The notes: a model not told the origin generated them from the letters alone. A stretch of 64,000 nt of DNA from Pomacea canaliculata (GCF_003073045.1 NC_037599.1:1240001-1304000); one strand, 5' to 3'; positions 19,230 to 30,960 are shown, numbered from the stretch's first letter. Numbers and translations: made by a program.

Positions 19230-20775
19230 CATGACTCTATATCTCATGACTTGCGCATCTAGGTATACTACGTTCGCGCAATGTGGTCCAGAATAGCCAT
19301 CACTGTCATTATCATTACAGTCCGACGCGTCCGTTATATGATTATCCAGTACCAATGTACGCGATTTGCACCTGCAATCAGCCTGCACCGCGAAATCTGT
19401 TTTGTGTACGTCACGCTAGTGGTCACATCAACACAACAATGCTAGCAGTCAACAACAAACAGCAACAGAATAAAGCAAGCAACAGAATTGTATACAAATA
19501 TGAGTAGAACATGAAATTTATGTATCAGTGCCTCATAAAAAACGCATCTGGCAACATGCTGGCCTTCCTGTATGTTTGCGCTTTCGAAATGTTTTTGTCA
19601 TCGTACATGTCAAAAACTTCGTGCGCAGCCATGTTTGTTGCGGTAGCAGACCATTCGCAAACCACTAGCGCTACGTCACGTCCGGTATTTCCGCTGCCAT
19701 AAGTCAGCGATCGCACTTTTCATTAAATACATCGTAAACCGTTTATCTGTTTATGATTTTGTGTTCATGGCGTTTATTATTAACACGAAAAGTCTTTGGA
19801 GCGCGAGATGTTCCAGGATTCGGGTTGGTCTTTAACAACAGCATACAAGTAGTGCTCATATAAATATCTTTAATAATGAGAATGTATCCCCTCTATCACT
19901 GACGATTAGTTTATTTATCTGTTTGATTATTATCGGTTTGCCATATTAAATATTAATCATTGTCATTTAAATGAGTTTCAAACACTTATTCTATGACAGA
20001 AACTGTTAAATGTATAATGATAAGGTTCTGATGTTATGTGTACAAAGCAGTTTGGTCACAAACTGTCTGGTTTACGTGAGTACAGAATTGGTTATTGCCA
20101 ATCTGCTGTACACGTGTACAGAATTGGTTGATTCTGTCTGGTTTCTGCTAGTGAAGGACTTTGATTACCTGTTTTGATAAATATAATTATGATGGGCTAT
20201 TTAATTAATTTATTTTAATTAATTGGTACACGCACGTGGGTACGCACGCATACAATAGATTTCACGAGATGCGGAGGAGAAACGTTTATAATATAAGTAA
20301 ACTTCCACGCGTTTTTCAACTATTGACCAATACCAGATGACAGATCTATCAAAAATATCTAAGTAAGAGAACCGAAAGATACTTACAGGATTTAGTCTCT
20401 GGGTGCAGAAAAGGAAACCAAGTGTGTATGTGTGTGTAAATGTATCAAAAACTCACTGTTGACTAAACTTGTCTTTAGTAATTTTTTTGTTTTGTTTTGA
20501 TGTAGTTATAATAAATATGACACGAAAAAGCAAGAGGTTAGACCAATCGTTGACGAAAACAAAAGCTGTTCAAAAGTGATTAAATACCACGTTTCTTGTA
20601 TGCTACATGTTATTGCAAAGTAGGAACCATTAGCACACCCATTTATTTGGTGTCATCTGAAATAGCCGAAGTAGTAAACACACTTTATTGTATAAAAAGT
20701 TAAACTCAAACCCAGACATGGAGACGGACATGCAGCCAGACTGATAAACAAAGAATTTCTTGCAGTTCTTGGCTA
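19230..20775. other. 5'-UTR intron of receptor 1, no gene seen
   Basis: AT-rich, duplicated almost unchanged in unit 2 (28740-30280). Open frames here are short and not conserved as protein. The stretch catttatttggtgtcatc (about 20640) recurs before the donor in units 2-5. Confidence 0.5.
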
Positions 20776-20780
20776 CTTAC

Positions 20781-21030
20781 TGCTGGGAGAAACGCCGGCT
20801 GATGTCACGGAGAGCGTCCCTTGACCTCAAATGTTGTAAGGGTCCAATGAGTATTCAGGGCGGGTACAAATGGTTGTACGGGTGGCATCGTTAGTGAGTA
20901 CAAGATCCCGTAACTCTATTTACTGTTGTCCGCCATGTTGAGCCCTGCCCGCGTCATACGTGTATTACGTCATAATCACAGTACGTATGATCATGACGAC
21001 ATTATGACATGGTCATACGTACTGTGAATA
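20781..21030 (-). promoter_or_regulatory. Receptor 1 5' module: promoter, upstream ORF, UTR exon donor (class I)
   Basis: On the minus strand, from upstream: a palindrome with 23-base arms (about 21027-20969, one mismatch) rich in TACGTA and ATGACG sites; then AACATGGCGGAC, which fits a YY1 site and opens a six-codon upstream ORF (20936-20916, MADNSK); then about 135 bases of leader ending CCAGCA|GTAAGT, exon end 20781. The matching acceptor is TTTTGCAG|GTAGAAG, about 33 bases before the receptor ATG. All these elements recur upstream of receptors 2, 4 and 5. Confidence 0.65.
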
Positions 21031-21430
21031 TGACGACAGGGAAAGAGCGCTGACTGGTGACGGTGTGCCGAGACTAACACTTAGTCTCTTGCGGAGTGAT
21101 CCGCTATTAGGTTTCGGCGAACCATCAGCAGCCGACAGTAAACCACACCGAGACTACTGGCTCTACATTATGTGACAAGTGGAAAGCGCGGATACAGACG
21201 GAGGGTTGAGCGTGGCGATAGGAAACCCACCCATGAAAACAATCCCTGCTGCTGAAACCGTAACAACATCACTGTTTGCAAAGTTGAAACTGAAAACTTA
21301 GAGGATTTGTCGAAAGGCACGACTAGGAGTGGAGCCTGCGGCATAATTTGACTCAATAAGGGAAAGCACACCTGGTTCGAACCCCGTTGGAATTGACAGA
21401 TTAAAAGCTCCTTCTTGATTAAATGTGTAT

Positions 21431-21436
21431 GAAGGA

Positions 21437-21472
<36 letters not shown>

Positions 21473-21523
21473 AGACGACGACGACGACAACAACAACAAC
21501 AAACGCAAAATTTGTAAAGCGCA
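21431..21523. repeat. Trinucleotide tract (GAC/ACA)n with LINE/SINE-like tail
   Basis: Pure (GAC)n passing into (ACA)n, then acgcaaaatttgtaaagcgc. On the minus strand this reads as a retroelement 3' end, GCGCTTTACAAATTTTGCGT followed by the simple repeat. At the same place unit 2 has (ACA)n and unit 5 has (GAT)n(ATA)n. Confidence 0.8.
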
Positions 21524-21529
21524 TACTCA

Positions 21530-22846
21530 TGATGATGATGATGATGATGATGTAGTTTTATAACGCGCTAGTATCCGCATCACAAAGATGCGCTCAATGC
21601 GCGGTGATCCCAGCAGCCACCAAACTGCAGGTCAAATGATAACTTCAAATAAGTTTAAACAAGTGAGTCTTAAGATTTTTCTTGAAAGATGCAATACTAT
21701 CAGACTCCTTGGTCGAGAGGGGAAGCGAGTTCCACAAAAGCGGGGCTACATTGGAGAAGGATCTGAAACCCGCAGTCTTCTTGTTAGCATTCCCTGACTG
21801 AACACTCGGTCGTTCAAGTCTGAAGTGGGCTGCTGAACGAAGGTTCCGCTGGGGTTGGTAACAGCGAATGAGTTCTTGTAGATAGACAGGCGCAAGGTCG
21901 TGAAGACAGCCATAGGTCAAAGTTAACAATTTGTGCTCAATTCGCTTCTCCACAGGAAGCCAATGTAGGTCGCGTAGTACAGGAGTAATGTGGTCAGTTG
22001 TTTTCTTTCCTGCAACTATCCTCGCAGCCGTATTCTGCACTCGCTGTAGCCTCGACAACTCGCTCTTTGAAATCCCCCAGAGGCAGCTGTTGGCATTGTC
22101 TAATGTAGAACCGATGAGGGACACAGCAACTGCATTTGCAGTCTTCTTATTAAGACTGGGTCGGAGTCGTCCAAGAGTGCGGATATGAAATAACATGCCT
22201 TGACCACAGAACTGACATGATCAGACATAGTAAGAAGATTGTCGACATAGAGTCCAAGGTTCCGTACGGAGCTGGAGAGGGGGATTCTAGCTTGACCCAC
22301 TTGGATAGAGTCTAGAGAGACTTTGCTAAGGCTAAGCTTGGAACCACATAGCATCGCCTCTGTCTTCTCATCATTAAGCTTGAGTTTATTCCTCAACATC
22401 CAAGACTTGACCTCTAAACAACAATCTTCTACAGCACAAACTGCCTCACGCACCGACTCACTGTCAGTACTAAATGAAAAATAGAGTTCAGTGTCATCTG
22501 CAAACATCTTACGGTTCACATTATGCTTCTCAATGAGAGGACCAAGCTGAGATGTGTAAATAGAAAATAGAACCGGGCCCAAAACAGAGCCCTGCGGGAC
22601 ACCGCACAGCAATGGAACTGTCACTGAAGAAGCTTGATTGACCATCACCCTTTGTGTGCGATCACTGAGGTAGGAATGGAACCACTGCAAGGCGGAACCA
22701 CCAATGCCCACCTCCATCTGGAGACGAGTCAGAAGAGTGGTGTGATCAATGACATCGAAGGCCGCACTCAGATCAAGGAGGACCACAAGAGTCACTTTCC
22801 CTGCATCCGCACTGCACAGAAGATCGTTCATAAGACGCAGAAGGGC
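21530..22846 (-). mobile_element. CR1/L2-like LINE, 5'-truncated, unit 1 only
   Basis: It lies on the minus strand between two copies of TACTCA (21524-21529, 22847-22852). It ends 3' in (CAT)n after gcgcgttataaaactac. Reverse transcriptase is read from 22831 (LLDLSAAFDVIDH, GVPQGSVLGPVLFSIY, FADDTELY) and the C-terminal part from 22196 (LRDLHWLPVEKRIEHKLL, APLLWNSLPL, LKTHLFKLI). The two are in different frames, joined near 22190, where a small deletion is likely. The endonuclease is missing. Units 2 and 5 have the empty site (gcatactcacacacctaagg at 30987 and 48888). Confidence 0.9.
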
Positions 22847-22852
22847 TACTCA

Positions 22853-23273
22853 CACACCTAAGGAGCATGCTCTTAGTGCTTAAGAACTAGAACGAAATAT
22901 GAACAGCATACGAGGGACAGGAAAACAAGTAAAGAACTTATGAAGTACAAAAGAATAAACAACTGGAATAAACGAAGAATAAAATCAAATACACAAAACA
23001 CAAAAACACACACACAACAGCGCTATGTACCTACTGTAATATTCACAAAACAGCATCTTTTCTTCACACCCCTTCCGTCCTCTCCCTTGTATACACACCG
23101 TTTATGTGACAATGACGGCTTCATTCTGTCTTGTCTCAAAGTGTGTGAATAGAAGCCAACACTATTCAAACCATGGTTGCACTGAAAAGTCTCCATCCCT
23201 TCCACCCCCACCCCCCCCAAAAAAAAAATTAAACGAAAACAAAACAAAACCACGCACTTACCAGCTAATGGTA
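22853..23273. other. Duplicated non-coding segment of receptor unit 1
   Basis: Begins cctaaggagcatgctc and ends cagctaatggta. The same stretch is at 31001-31409 and 48900-49348. It contains homopolymer-rich CCCC/AAAA runs near 23205-23230. No gene. Confidence 0.6.
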
Positions 23274-23399
23274 GCTATATCAGAGAGCTTAGATGTAGAG
23301 AGGGTTCACTCGCGACCGCAGGGAAAACTCGTCGGTTAGAGTTATCTTTCGTACTGGGATGCTAAGAAACAACATGGCACAAGGCGATCGTTTATGCAA

Positions 23400-24616
23400 G
23401 GTGGGCAATTTTGCTCTGCAATAAACTGTCAGATTGCCAGTTTTAAATCAACCTCAAAAGAAAAAACGTTTCCACAATTTCCCAAAGGACGAAGAGAGGT
23501 AAGCTACGAATTTATTCTCAAATTACGATCCATAAGTGTACTGTAGTTGAGAGCAGTCTACTACAATGCGTTTGCTCGATTTCTATGATTATTAAAACGA
23601 CTTTACTGATATTATAAATTATACTGTGAAACTGTGTGATGAATTCTCACTTATCTGATTACAAACCTATCTAAATTTGTTATAGTATTTTCATTTAAGG
23701 CATTCGTCACTGGGGTGAGGTGTTAAAAAATTATTTGTTATTAATATATTGAAAAAATTACTACAACAGGTGCAAAATATGGATGAACTTTACGCGAAGG
23801 AAAGATTTTGACCATCTTACACCATCTGATGTGTATGGAAAAGGCTACTGTCTTTGCTCGGATCATTTCGAGGAAAGTCAGTACAACTATCCAACCCCCA
23901 AAAAAGTCTTGTCTGGAATGCTGTACCCACAGTTTTTCTCCATTCCAAATCCCCATGCAAGTTTGATAACTTATGCTTATTAGATAATAATATATTCCAA
24001 TATATATTACAAAGACATATTTTACCATCATGGGCCTTTGTTTCTGTCATATTTTATTTTTTTAATTAACATTTATCATGAGAGATCACTCTAACTGGCA
24101 CATAAGGCTAATGATGATCATAGCTTGCACTGCAAAAGGTCTGTTTGAATGTGTGTGTGTTTGTCCAGATTCTACATACAGATCAATTGGATATTTTGGT
24201 TACTGTTAACTCCTTTTCATTATGCTAATAGGTGCAAAATCTGTAAATCACATTTCCGTGTACCTGTATTTGTAGGTAACTTCTTCAAGAAAGCGACCAA
24301 TGGACAGAATGTCCAAACCTACCTCCGCAAAGCAGCCCAGGATTTCACAGAAAGCTGTAGTCTTGCGTGGTAATTGTTTTTAAATCATGTCTTCTTGCTT
24401 TTTTTCACTCATTAAGAAAATATTTATAAGATGAGGGGTGATATTGTCCAGTACATTATAAGCATCTTTTTTATACATCTGTTTGCAGAAGAACAAGCAG
24501 ATATTGCAGTTGAGCCTTCATGCTCTATAACTGTGCCAGATTCTCCTACAAAAGCTGAATTAAAGACGGAGATCACAAATCTTAAAGAAAAACTGTGCAG
24601 CCTGATGGAAGAGTGA
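23400..24616 (+). pseudogene. THAP-domain protein of the transposon (split, probably decayed)
   Basis: Exon A ends 23498 with KRFHNFPKDEER|gtaagc. Exon B starts 23770 and continues CKIWMNFTRRKDFDH...CLCSDHFEESQY. Together they form a classical C2CH zinc finger THAP domain, with the intron in the family's usual place. Upstream of KRFHNF the frame meets a TAA near 23430, where the first zinc cysteines should be, so the domain start is damaged. A later exon-like stretch (24232-24380) starts with the same GTGCAAAAT as exon B. A last exon (24489-24616) encodes a coiled coil (KAELKTEITNLKEKLCSLME) with a TGA stop. Confidence 0.7.
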
Positions 24617-24682
24617 GACAGTTAAGATATCAGAGTGTGCCTATTGTAAAAATATTGACCAGTTACTTCCTGGGAAAAAGAG

Positions 24683-24733
24683 ACAGGAGGCGGGGCGGAT
24701 CCGGCCCGCGGGCCGGCCTTTGCCCAGGTCTGC
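24683..24733. repeat. GC-rich palindromic transposon end (solo hAT-like terminus)
   Basis: A 50-base GC-rich block with the palindrome ggcccgcgggcc. On the minus strand it opens CAGACCTGGGCAAAGG, close to the widely found hAT end CAGGGGTGGGCAAA. It stands in the AT-rich 3' half of the THAP element and is probably a tiny internally deleted hAT. Confidence 0.45.
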
Positions 24734-25419
24734 TTTTGAGTATCTGCTTGCTGTATATTTCATAGTAAGCATAGCTGTTATCTTTAAATTGTTCACCAAT
24801 GTTCTTACAATAAGGGATATGAATGTATATAAATATATACATTATTATTAATAGCAGTATTATGATTTGTTATTAATTATGATTATTATGATTTGTGTGA
24901 GAATTTATTGCTGCATGCTTGTATGTAAACAGAAATCTATATGTCTCAGTATGTGAGCAAGTCTTCTGAATGTGGCATGTTTATATTCATGTGTAAGTCT
25001 GTTTTTAACTGCTTTTCTCATATTCATAAATTCTCATAATTTAGATTTTTATGGATTTTAAATAAATGCAAATTTGTGCTCATGGATGTGCTGTTTGAAT
25101 TTATAAAAGTTATCCTATTTAAATATAGTCAGCTGTCATACATGTATTAAAATCTCCCAAACTACCCTCATCTAAGCAATTCTCATGAATAGAAGACACA
25201 AAAATCTGTTCTTAGATAAAGGTCATTTGATATCGCAAACACCTAGACATTTACTCCAAAGATAAACACTGCTAGCGACGACTTTGTTTAGTAGTGGTTG
25301 ATAGTAGCAACTGCGCCGTAGCACCCCATTTCGAAGGGACGCAACTCCGTCACTACTTTTGTTAACAAGTAAGGATAAAGGAGTGCACCCTCTCTATATC
25401 TAAGCTCTCTGGCTATATG

Positions 25420-26340
25420 AGGGCGGATTGATACAGAATAGTCCACGATTGTCGCTGTTCGGGTAACACTGAGACACAGTGAAGTCACTAATGAATTATT
25501 CACTGGAGGATGTTCGTCACATGACTGCTGCCATCTTTTGCCAAGTGCTGAGCATCTTGATTGGGTTCTTGTCGTAGCAGGTCCTTTGTTGTCTTTCACT
25601 GGTCTTGGTCTGTCTTTGAGTAGCCTTTCCGCTCTGTGCAAATCCGAAATTTCTTGACGGTGAATGTCCGATAGACCAAGTCTTAACTAGATAATATGGA
25701 GCACTTTCCTGTGGCAGTCCTCTACTGTTTCGTTTCTATGGTCGTCAGGTATTCCGTAGATTCTTATTGTGTCCGTGAGTACTGCTATAGAAGATTTATT
25801 TCTTCCTTGTATTAATCGGAGTGTCTTGTTGATCTGCCAACTTCCACTTTCAAATACTCATTGGTTTTGCAGAGATTCAACTGTTGCCTTTAGTATTTCA
25901 TTTTCTTTTTTTAACATCGAAAAGTGCGCTTGTAAGCAACTCTACTTTATTGTCGATGCGTTTTGCTTATGCACGATGGCAATCTCCTATCTGTTGTTTC
26001 TGTAGTTTTAAGCAGGTTTTCCAGTTTTTCGACTATTGGATTGTTAATTGTTCCAGAAAGTGTACATGAAAAAGGTTGAATTCAGAGAGTCTGTCTCTCG
26101 CGTGACTGAGACGGTCTGCTTCTTTTTTGTAATGCTTCCCTCTCTCTCTCTTTCTGACGGCTTTCTCTTGCTTCTATCTCTCCCAGTTTCTGGGGAGTAC
26201 TAAATAAACTTTCCTCAGCGTTTGATTCTTGTTTCCTCTTCTTGTCTTTTTGCGGAGCCAGTATTTACTATTTTCCTGCCTCTGTTGGATAGTACAGCGA
26301 CAACACAGCGCCAAAAGCACAAGACCTACAAGCAAAGTCA
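25420..26340 (-). pseudogene. LINE ORF1-like remnant, unit 1/2 junction
   Basis: Minus-strand pieces read KKRKQESNAEESLFSTPQKL, then a coiled coil, then IRIYGIPDDHRNETVEDCHR, then HRAERLLKDRPRPVKDN. This order (basic N-terminus, coiled coil, RRM-like RIYGIP...KVL, then a KxRPR block) is that of L1-type ORF1 RNA-binding proteins. Stops interrupt it (for example after KVLHII). The same remnant stands at 31420-32260, and parts stand at 42180-42240 and 44627-44850. Confidence 0.65.
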
Positions 26341-27333
26341 GGCCACGAGTCGTCCAACACCAGTTTCATTGGTGACCACAGGTCAGTAGTTGACCAGTCG
26401 CATGTTGTACGGGCCACTTCGCCTTCTTGCTGCAGACATCTCTTGGGTCACATTATGGACTCTAAATTTTAAAAACCGTTCCTAGTCTGAAGCAAAGACA
26501 CAGCAAGTCTCCATAAATATACTGTCCTTTGTGATTTAAAGGCCGAACATTCACTTTGGGTCTAAAAAACACATTTTGTGACCGGACGAAGTCACAGACA
26601 CGTTGTGACACGTCCTTCCTCCATGCATGACCGTCACTCACTCTCTGACCCTTCAAACTAATATTGACTGAAACAATTTGAATTCCTAGACACAGATTCA
26701 CCTTTACACGTATTTAATCAAAATCTCAAAGTTCATGAACTGACTCTACAGCCTTAGGTCTGTGCCAGTCCATTGCCCTCACCACGTGATAAACACAGAA
26801 AGCTAGAGTTGCCCAATGATGCAAAGCTGCGGAAGGACTACATCGTGATTCTCGACCTTATATGATTTTAAAAATGTGCATTCCATAAAGTGACGAGACA
26901 GTATACAGCCTAGGATACATCAATGAAATTATTGCTCGTCTGACAAACATGAACTACACAGTGTATTTCGAATTCACAGACAGTGGAAATGACAACAAAC
27001 GTCTTGAATGGTTTGTGAAAAATACTTTTCTTCGTTGACTGGTTACGGGGATTGACTACATTATTCTGACATGCACAAGTAAGCAACTCACAAAAATTCT
27101 GGGTGATATGAAGAGCTTTTAGTTATAAACAACATGGAGTAGAGTAAACAAATTGTAGAGTAGGAGGATTTCTGACAAGGTATTAAAAGGAAGTTGAGTT
27201 AGACATTTTCTTTTTACTAGTGACCAGGATGTTTGGAGCTGTGAGGTAGTTACAAGATACACACTATTGTTGATGACAACTACCAGCATGACGATATGGC
27301 GGTAGTTAAGATAACATTAGAATGGACCTCTAT

Positions 27334-28356
27334 CTACCATGTACCATCTGATACATTTTTGCTCCTTGGTATTTTCGTCGGAATCGACGACTCAGTGACA
27401 TCAATGATTGTTCCAGCGATTGGAGACACTTTGCGAAAATTTTGGAAAAATGCAAGGTAAAAAATGATATTAATGCTAGAGTTCAGCGACTCAAAAAACT
27501 CATAAGTAGTGATCAACGTCTCAACGGTATCTTTCGTTTTTTCTTCTTGAGTATAATGGAGATAAATAAAAGCAAGTGCTACACAAGTGCCAGTAATAAG
27601 GTAGGCCAGTATAGAGCCCATTGACATCAACACCACGACCACCGTCACCCGCCGACCTTTATAGCGTATTTCTCCAGATTGTGGTGAATCTGGTGATGAT
27701 CTCAGCGCTGTTGATGAATAAAGTTTTTTCAGAAGAAGGACATCGAAGACGATCATCAAGAGAGTAATAACACTAAGTTCGCAAAAAGCGAAAATGAGTG
27801 GAAAAAAGTATGAAGTTTTACCTTTATCAATTTTATCGTTAAAAATTATTAATGTCATGACGATAAATGGGACGGCAAGAAGAAGGCACCAAAAAAATAG
27901 GACCACACAGGCAACAATGACTTGACATCGTGTTAGAAGAGTGCCGTTGTACACCTCTAGAGGTCTGGACACAACGATAAAGCGACACACTGCTATCAAT
28001 AGTGTCGTGTGCAAAGACAAAGCTTGTCCAAAGAATTCTATGCCGTACGTTGTGAAAAGCACTGTAAAATAAGTGTGGTCGGAGAAGTAGCGGCGGAACA
28101 AAACAAAAATCCTCCAGAAAGAAATCGACACAAGATGTTGGATGTCGACGACGGCGAGGTACTTGAACAGGAAGATGACGGGGTTGTACGTCTTGTGGGT
28201 TCTCCACACAAGCAGTGACACCACGTTACCCATGATACCCAGATACGACACCGTTATAATGACGTAATCGATGGTACGGAGATGGGTAGGTTGATACGGA
28301 AGTGTTTTGGAGAAGTGTGCGTTAGGCTCTATGGAAGTATTCTGAGACACATCCAT
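27334..28356 (-). CDS. Receptor 2: atypical class A (rhodopsin-like) GPCR, intact
   Basis: Predicted seven-helix plasma-membrane receptor of 340 residues, probably chemosensory or peptide-sensing. Start is ATG 28356 (MDVSQNTS); the longer frame begins at a TTG inside a splice acceptor (TTTTGCAG|GTAGAAG), so it is not used. Asn6 (NTS) is a likely N-glycan site. TM1 is about 29-51 (GIMGNVVSLL, Asn44 = 1.50), TM2 60-84 (LAVVD, Asp71), TM3 97-131, TM4 145-167, TM5 182-207, TM6 236-264, TM7 281-303. The DRY motif is CRF (124-126), NPxxY is NIIFY (296-300), no Cys is at 3.25 and no CWxP is in TM6. There is a single coding exon with a 5'-UTR intron of about 1.9 kb to the exon end at 30285. It is closest to receptors 1 and 3. 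Confidence 0.93.
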   Translation of the reverse strand: MDVSQNTSIEPNAHFSKTLPYQPTHLRTIDYVIITVSYLGIMGNVVSLLVWRTHKTYNPVIFLFKYLAVVDIQHLVSISFWRIFVLFRRYFSDHTYFTVLFTTYGIEFFGQALSLHTTLLIAVCRFIVVSRPLEVYNGTLLTRCQVIVACVVLFFWCLLLAVPFIVMTLIIFNDKIDKGKTSYFFPLIFAFCELSVITLLMIVFDVLLLKKLYSSTALRSSPDSPQSGEIRYKGRRVTVVVVLMSMGSILAYLITGTCVALAFIYLHYTQEEKTKDTVETLITTYEFFESLNSSINIIFYLAFFQNFRKVSPIAGTIIDVTESSIPTKIPRSKNVSDGTW

Positions 28357-28594
28357 AAAGTCTTCTTCCTCTGATGCTTCTACCTGCAAAAGTAAGAGAA
28401 CAGCTCAGTTGTCTTCATTCGAGTTTTGAAAGGAACAGTCTGATATGACTTTTTCCTAGCATTGTATATTTTAATATATCAGTCACAAACTGCTTTATGA
28501 ATCGCTGATTTTCGAGTTTGTCTTGCGTAGTTTATGAAATGACATCCATGTGCCAGCCTGTGTGTGCTAATTATTGCATTCTGAGCAATCGCAT

Positions 28595-28745
28595 TCCAGT
28601 AGTTTAGTGGAGGTGACTGATAAATGATCAGCAAAACTGACACGTGACATGGAATGGCGGGAAATTACATTAGACAGAGGGGACATAGTAAATAAAATAG
28701 TATTGCACCCGAGACAGACCCTTGCGGGGCTCTATATCATGACTC
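28595..28745 (-). mobile_element. LINE fragment in the receptor 2 UTR intron
   Basis: Same piece as at 18735-18883, containing the reverse-transcriptase-derived block cagcaaaactgacacgtgac. Here it is not interrupted by the hAT MITE. Confidence 0.7.
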
Positions 28746-30284
28746 TATATCTCATGACTTGCGCAGCTAAGTATACTACGTTCGCGCAATGTGGTCCAGA
28801 ATAGCCATCACTGTCATTATCATTACAGTCCGACGCGTCCGTTATATGATTATCCAGTACCAATGTACGCGATTTGCACCTGCAATCAGCCTGCACCGCG
28901 AAATCTCAGTTTTGTGTACGTCACGCTAGTGGTCACATCAACACAACAATGCTAGCAGTCAACAACAAACAGCAACAGAATAAAGCAAGCAACAGAATTG
29001 TATACAAATATGAGTAGAACATGAAATTTATGTATCAGTGCCTCATAAAAAACGCATCTGGCAACATGCAGGCCTTTCCTGTATGTTTGCGCTTTCGAAA
29101 TGTTTTCGTCATCGTACATGTCAAAAACTTCGTGCGCAGCCATGTTTGTTGCCGGTAGCAGACCATTCGCAAACCACTAGCGCTACGTCACATCCGGTAT
29201 TTCCGCTGCCATAAGTCAGCGATCGCACTTTTCATTAAATACATCGTAAACCGTTTATCTGTTTATGATTTTGTGTTCATGGCGTTTATTATTAACACGA
29301 AAAGTCTTTGGAGCGCGAGATGTTCCAGGATTCGGGTTGGTCTTTAACAACAGCATACAAGTAGTGCTCATATAAATATCTTTAATAATGAGATTGTATC
29401 CCCTCTATCGCTGACGATTTGTTTATTTATGTTTGCTTACTATCAGTCTGCCATATTAAATATTAATCATTGTCATTTAAATGAGTTTCAAACACTTATT
29501 CTATGACAGAAACTGTTAAATGTATAATGATAAGGTTCTGATGTTACGTGTACAAAGCAGTTTGGTCACAAACTGTCTGGTTTACGTGAGTACAGAATTG
29601 GTTATTGCCAATCTGCTGTACACGTGTACAGAATTGGTTGATTCTGTCTGGTTTCTGCTAGTGAAGGACTTTGATTACCTGTTTTGATAAATATAATTAT
29701 GATGGGCTATTTAATTAATTTATTTTAATTAATAAGTAGATGCACGTGGGTACGCACGCATACAATAGATTTCACGAGATGCGGAGGAGAAACGTTTATA
29801 ATATTATTAAACTTCCACGCGTTTTCAACTATTGACCAATACCAGATGACAGATCTATCAAAAATATCTAAGCAAGAGAACCGAAAAATACTTACAGGAT
29901 TTAGTCTCTGGGTGGAGAAAAGGAAATGTGTATGTGTGTGTAAATGTATCAAAAACTCACTGTTGACTAAACTTGTCTTTAGTAATTTTTTTGTTTTGTT
30001 TTGATGTAGTAATAATGAAATATTACAAGAAAAAGCAAGAGGTTAGACCAATCGTTGACGACAACAAAAGCTGTTCAAAAGTGTTTAAATACCACTTTTC
30101 TTGTATGCTACATGTTATAGCAAAGTAGGACAGATTAGCACAACTATTTATTTGGTGTCATCGGAAATAGCCGAAGTAGTAAACACACTTTATTGTACAA
30201 AAAGTTAGACTCAAAAATAGACAGGAGGCTGACATGCAGCCAGACGGATAAACAAAGAATTTCTTGCAGCTCTTGGCTACTTAC

Positions 30285-30545
30285 TGCTGGGAGAAACGCC
30301 GGCTGATGTCACGGAGAGCGTCCCTTGACCTCAAATGTTGTAAGGGTCCAATGAGTATTCAGGGCGGGTACAAATGGTTGTACGGGTGGCATCATTAGTG
30401 AGTACAAGATCCCGTAACTCTATTTACTGTTGTCCGCCATGTTGAGCCCTGCCCGCGTCATACGTGTATTACGTCTTAATCACAGTACGTATGAGCATGA
30501 CGACATGCATGACGACATTATGACATGGTCATACGTACTGTGAGC
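30285..30545 (-). promoter_or_regulatory. Receptor 2 5' module (class I, palindrome arm shortened)
   Basis: Exon donor CCAGCA|GTAAGT with exon end 30285, upstream ORF MADNSK in an AACATGGCGGAC context near 30440, and CRE-like sites above. The palindrome keeps the left arm from about 30479. The loop is lengthened by a catgacgacatg duplication, and the right arm stops after catacgtactgtga (about 30543), followed directly by gccgagactaacac. Confidence 0.6.
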
Positions 30546-30912
30546 CGAGACTAACACTTAGTCTCTTGCGGAGTGATCCGCTATTAGGTTTCGGCGAACC
30601 ATCAGCAGCCGACAGTAAACCACACCGAGACTACTGGCTCTACATTATGTGACAAGTGTAAAGCGCGGATACAGACGGAGGGTTGAGCGTGGCGATAGGA
30701 AACCCACCCCATGAAACAATCCCTGCTGCTGAAACCGTAACAACATCACTGTTTGCAAAGTTGAAACTGAAAACTTAGAGGATTTGTCGAAAGGCACGAC
30801 TAGGAGTGGAGCCTGCGGCATAATTTGACTCAATAAGGGAAAGCACACCTGGTTCGAACCCTGTTGGAATTGACAGATTAAAAGCTCTTTCTTGATTTAA
30901 TGTGTCTGAAGG

Positions 30913-30914
<2 letters not shown>

Positions 30915-30958
<44 letters not shown>

Positions 30959-30960
30959 GA
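30915..30960. repeat. (ACA)n microsatellite at the shared retroelement tail
   Basis: About 15 copies of ACA/CAA ending in agaagaatag, then acgcaaaatttgtacagcgc. Same site as the (GAC)n tract of unit 1. Confidence 0.9.

Larger units (their letters stand above)
23281..25411 (+). mobile_element. THAP-encoding DNA transposon (P-like), unit 1 only
   Basis: The ends are inverted repeats CAGAGAGCTTAGAT(G/A)TAGAG, flanked by GCTATAT (23274-23280, 25412-25418). Unit 5 has a single uninterrupted site (gtagctatatgaggg at 49346-49360), which proves insertion. Exons for a THAP domain and a coiled coil lie on the plus strand. No DDE/RNase H core was seen in 2.1 kb, so it is probably an internally deleted derivative or a THAP-only element. 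THAP plus a 7-8-bp duplication suggests the P superfamily. Confidence 0.8.
16796..26639. repeat. Duplicated receptor unit 1 (with later insertions)
   Basis: Begins cccttcaaactaatattgac and runs through receptor 1, its intron, its 5' module and LINE remnants to the same sequence at 26648. Without the LINE at 21.5 kb, the MITE at 18.9 kb and the THAP element at 23.3 kb it is about 6.0 kb, similar to unit 2. Confidence 0.8.

Noticed and set aside
21350-21400. tRNA gene or SINE promoter from ggttcgaacccc
   Set aside because: There is a B-box-like motif but no A box at proper spacing and no cloverleaf; it is part of a duplicated retroelement tail region.
21168-21530. Valine-rich 120-codon minus-strand frame
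   Set aside because: The valine run is the (GAC)n tract; the rest is a retroelement tail without protein features.
23741-24069. Overlapping open frames on both strands around 23.8-24.0 kb as separate genes
   Set aside because: Only the plus-strand frame with CKIWMNF and LCSDHFEE makes sense, as a THAP exon; the others are shadows.
28357-28389. Receptor frames extended upstream to MQVEA/EASEEEDF
   Set aside because: The extended frame starts at TTG inside a polypyrimidine-TTTTGCAG acceptor, conserved in all copies. The first true ATG follows 33 bases later, so the shorter start was used throughout.
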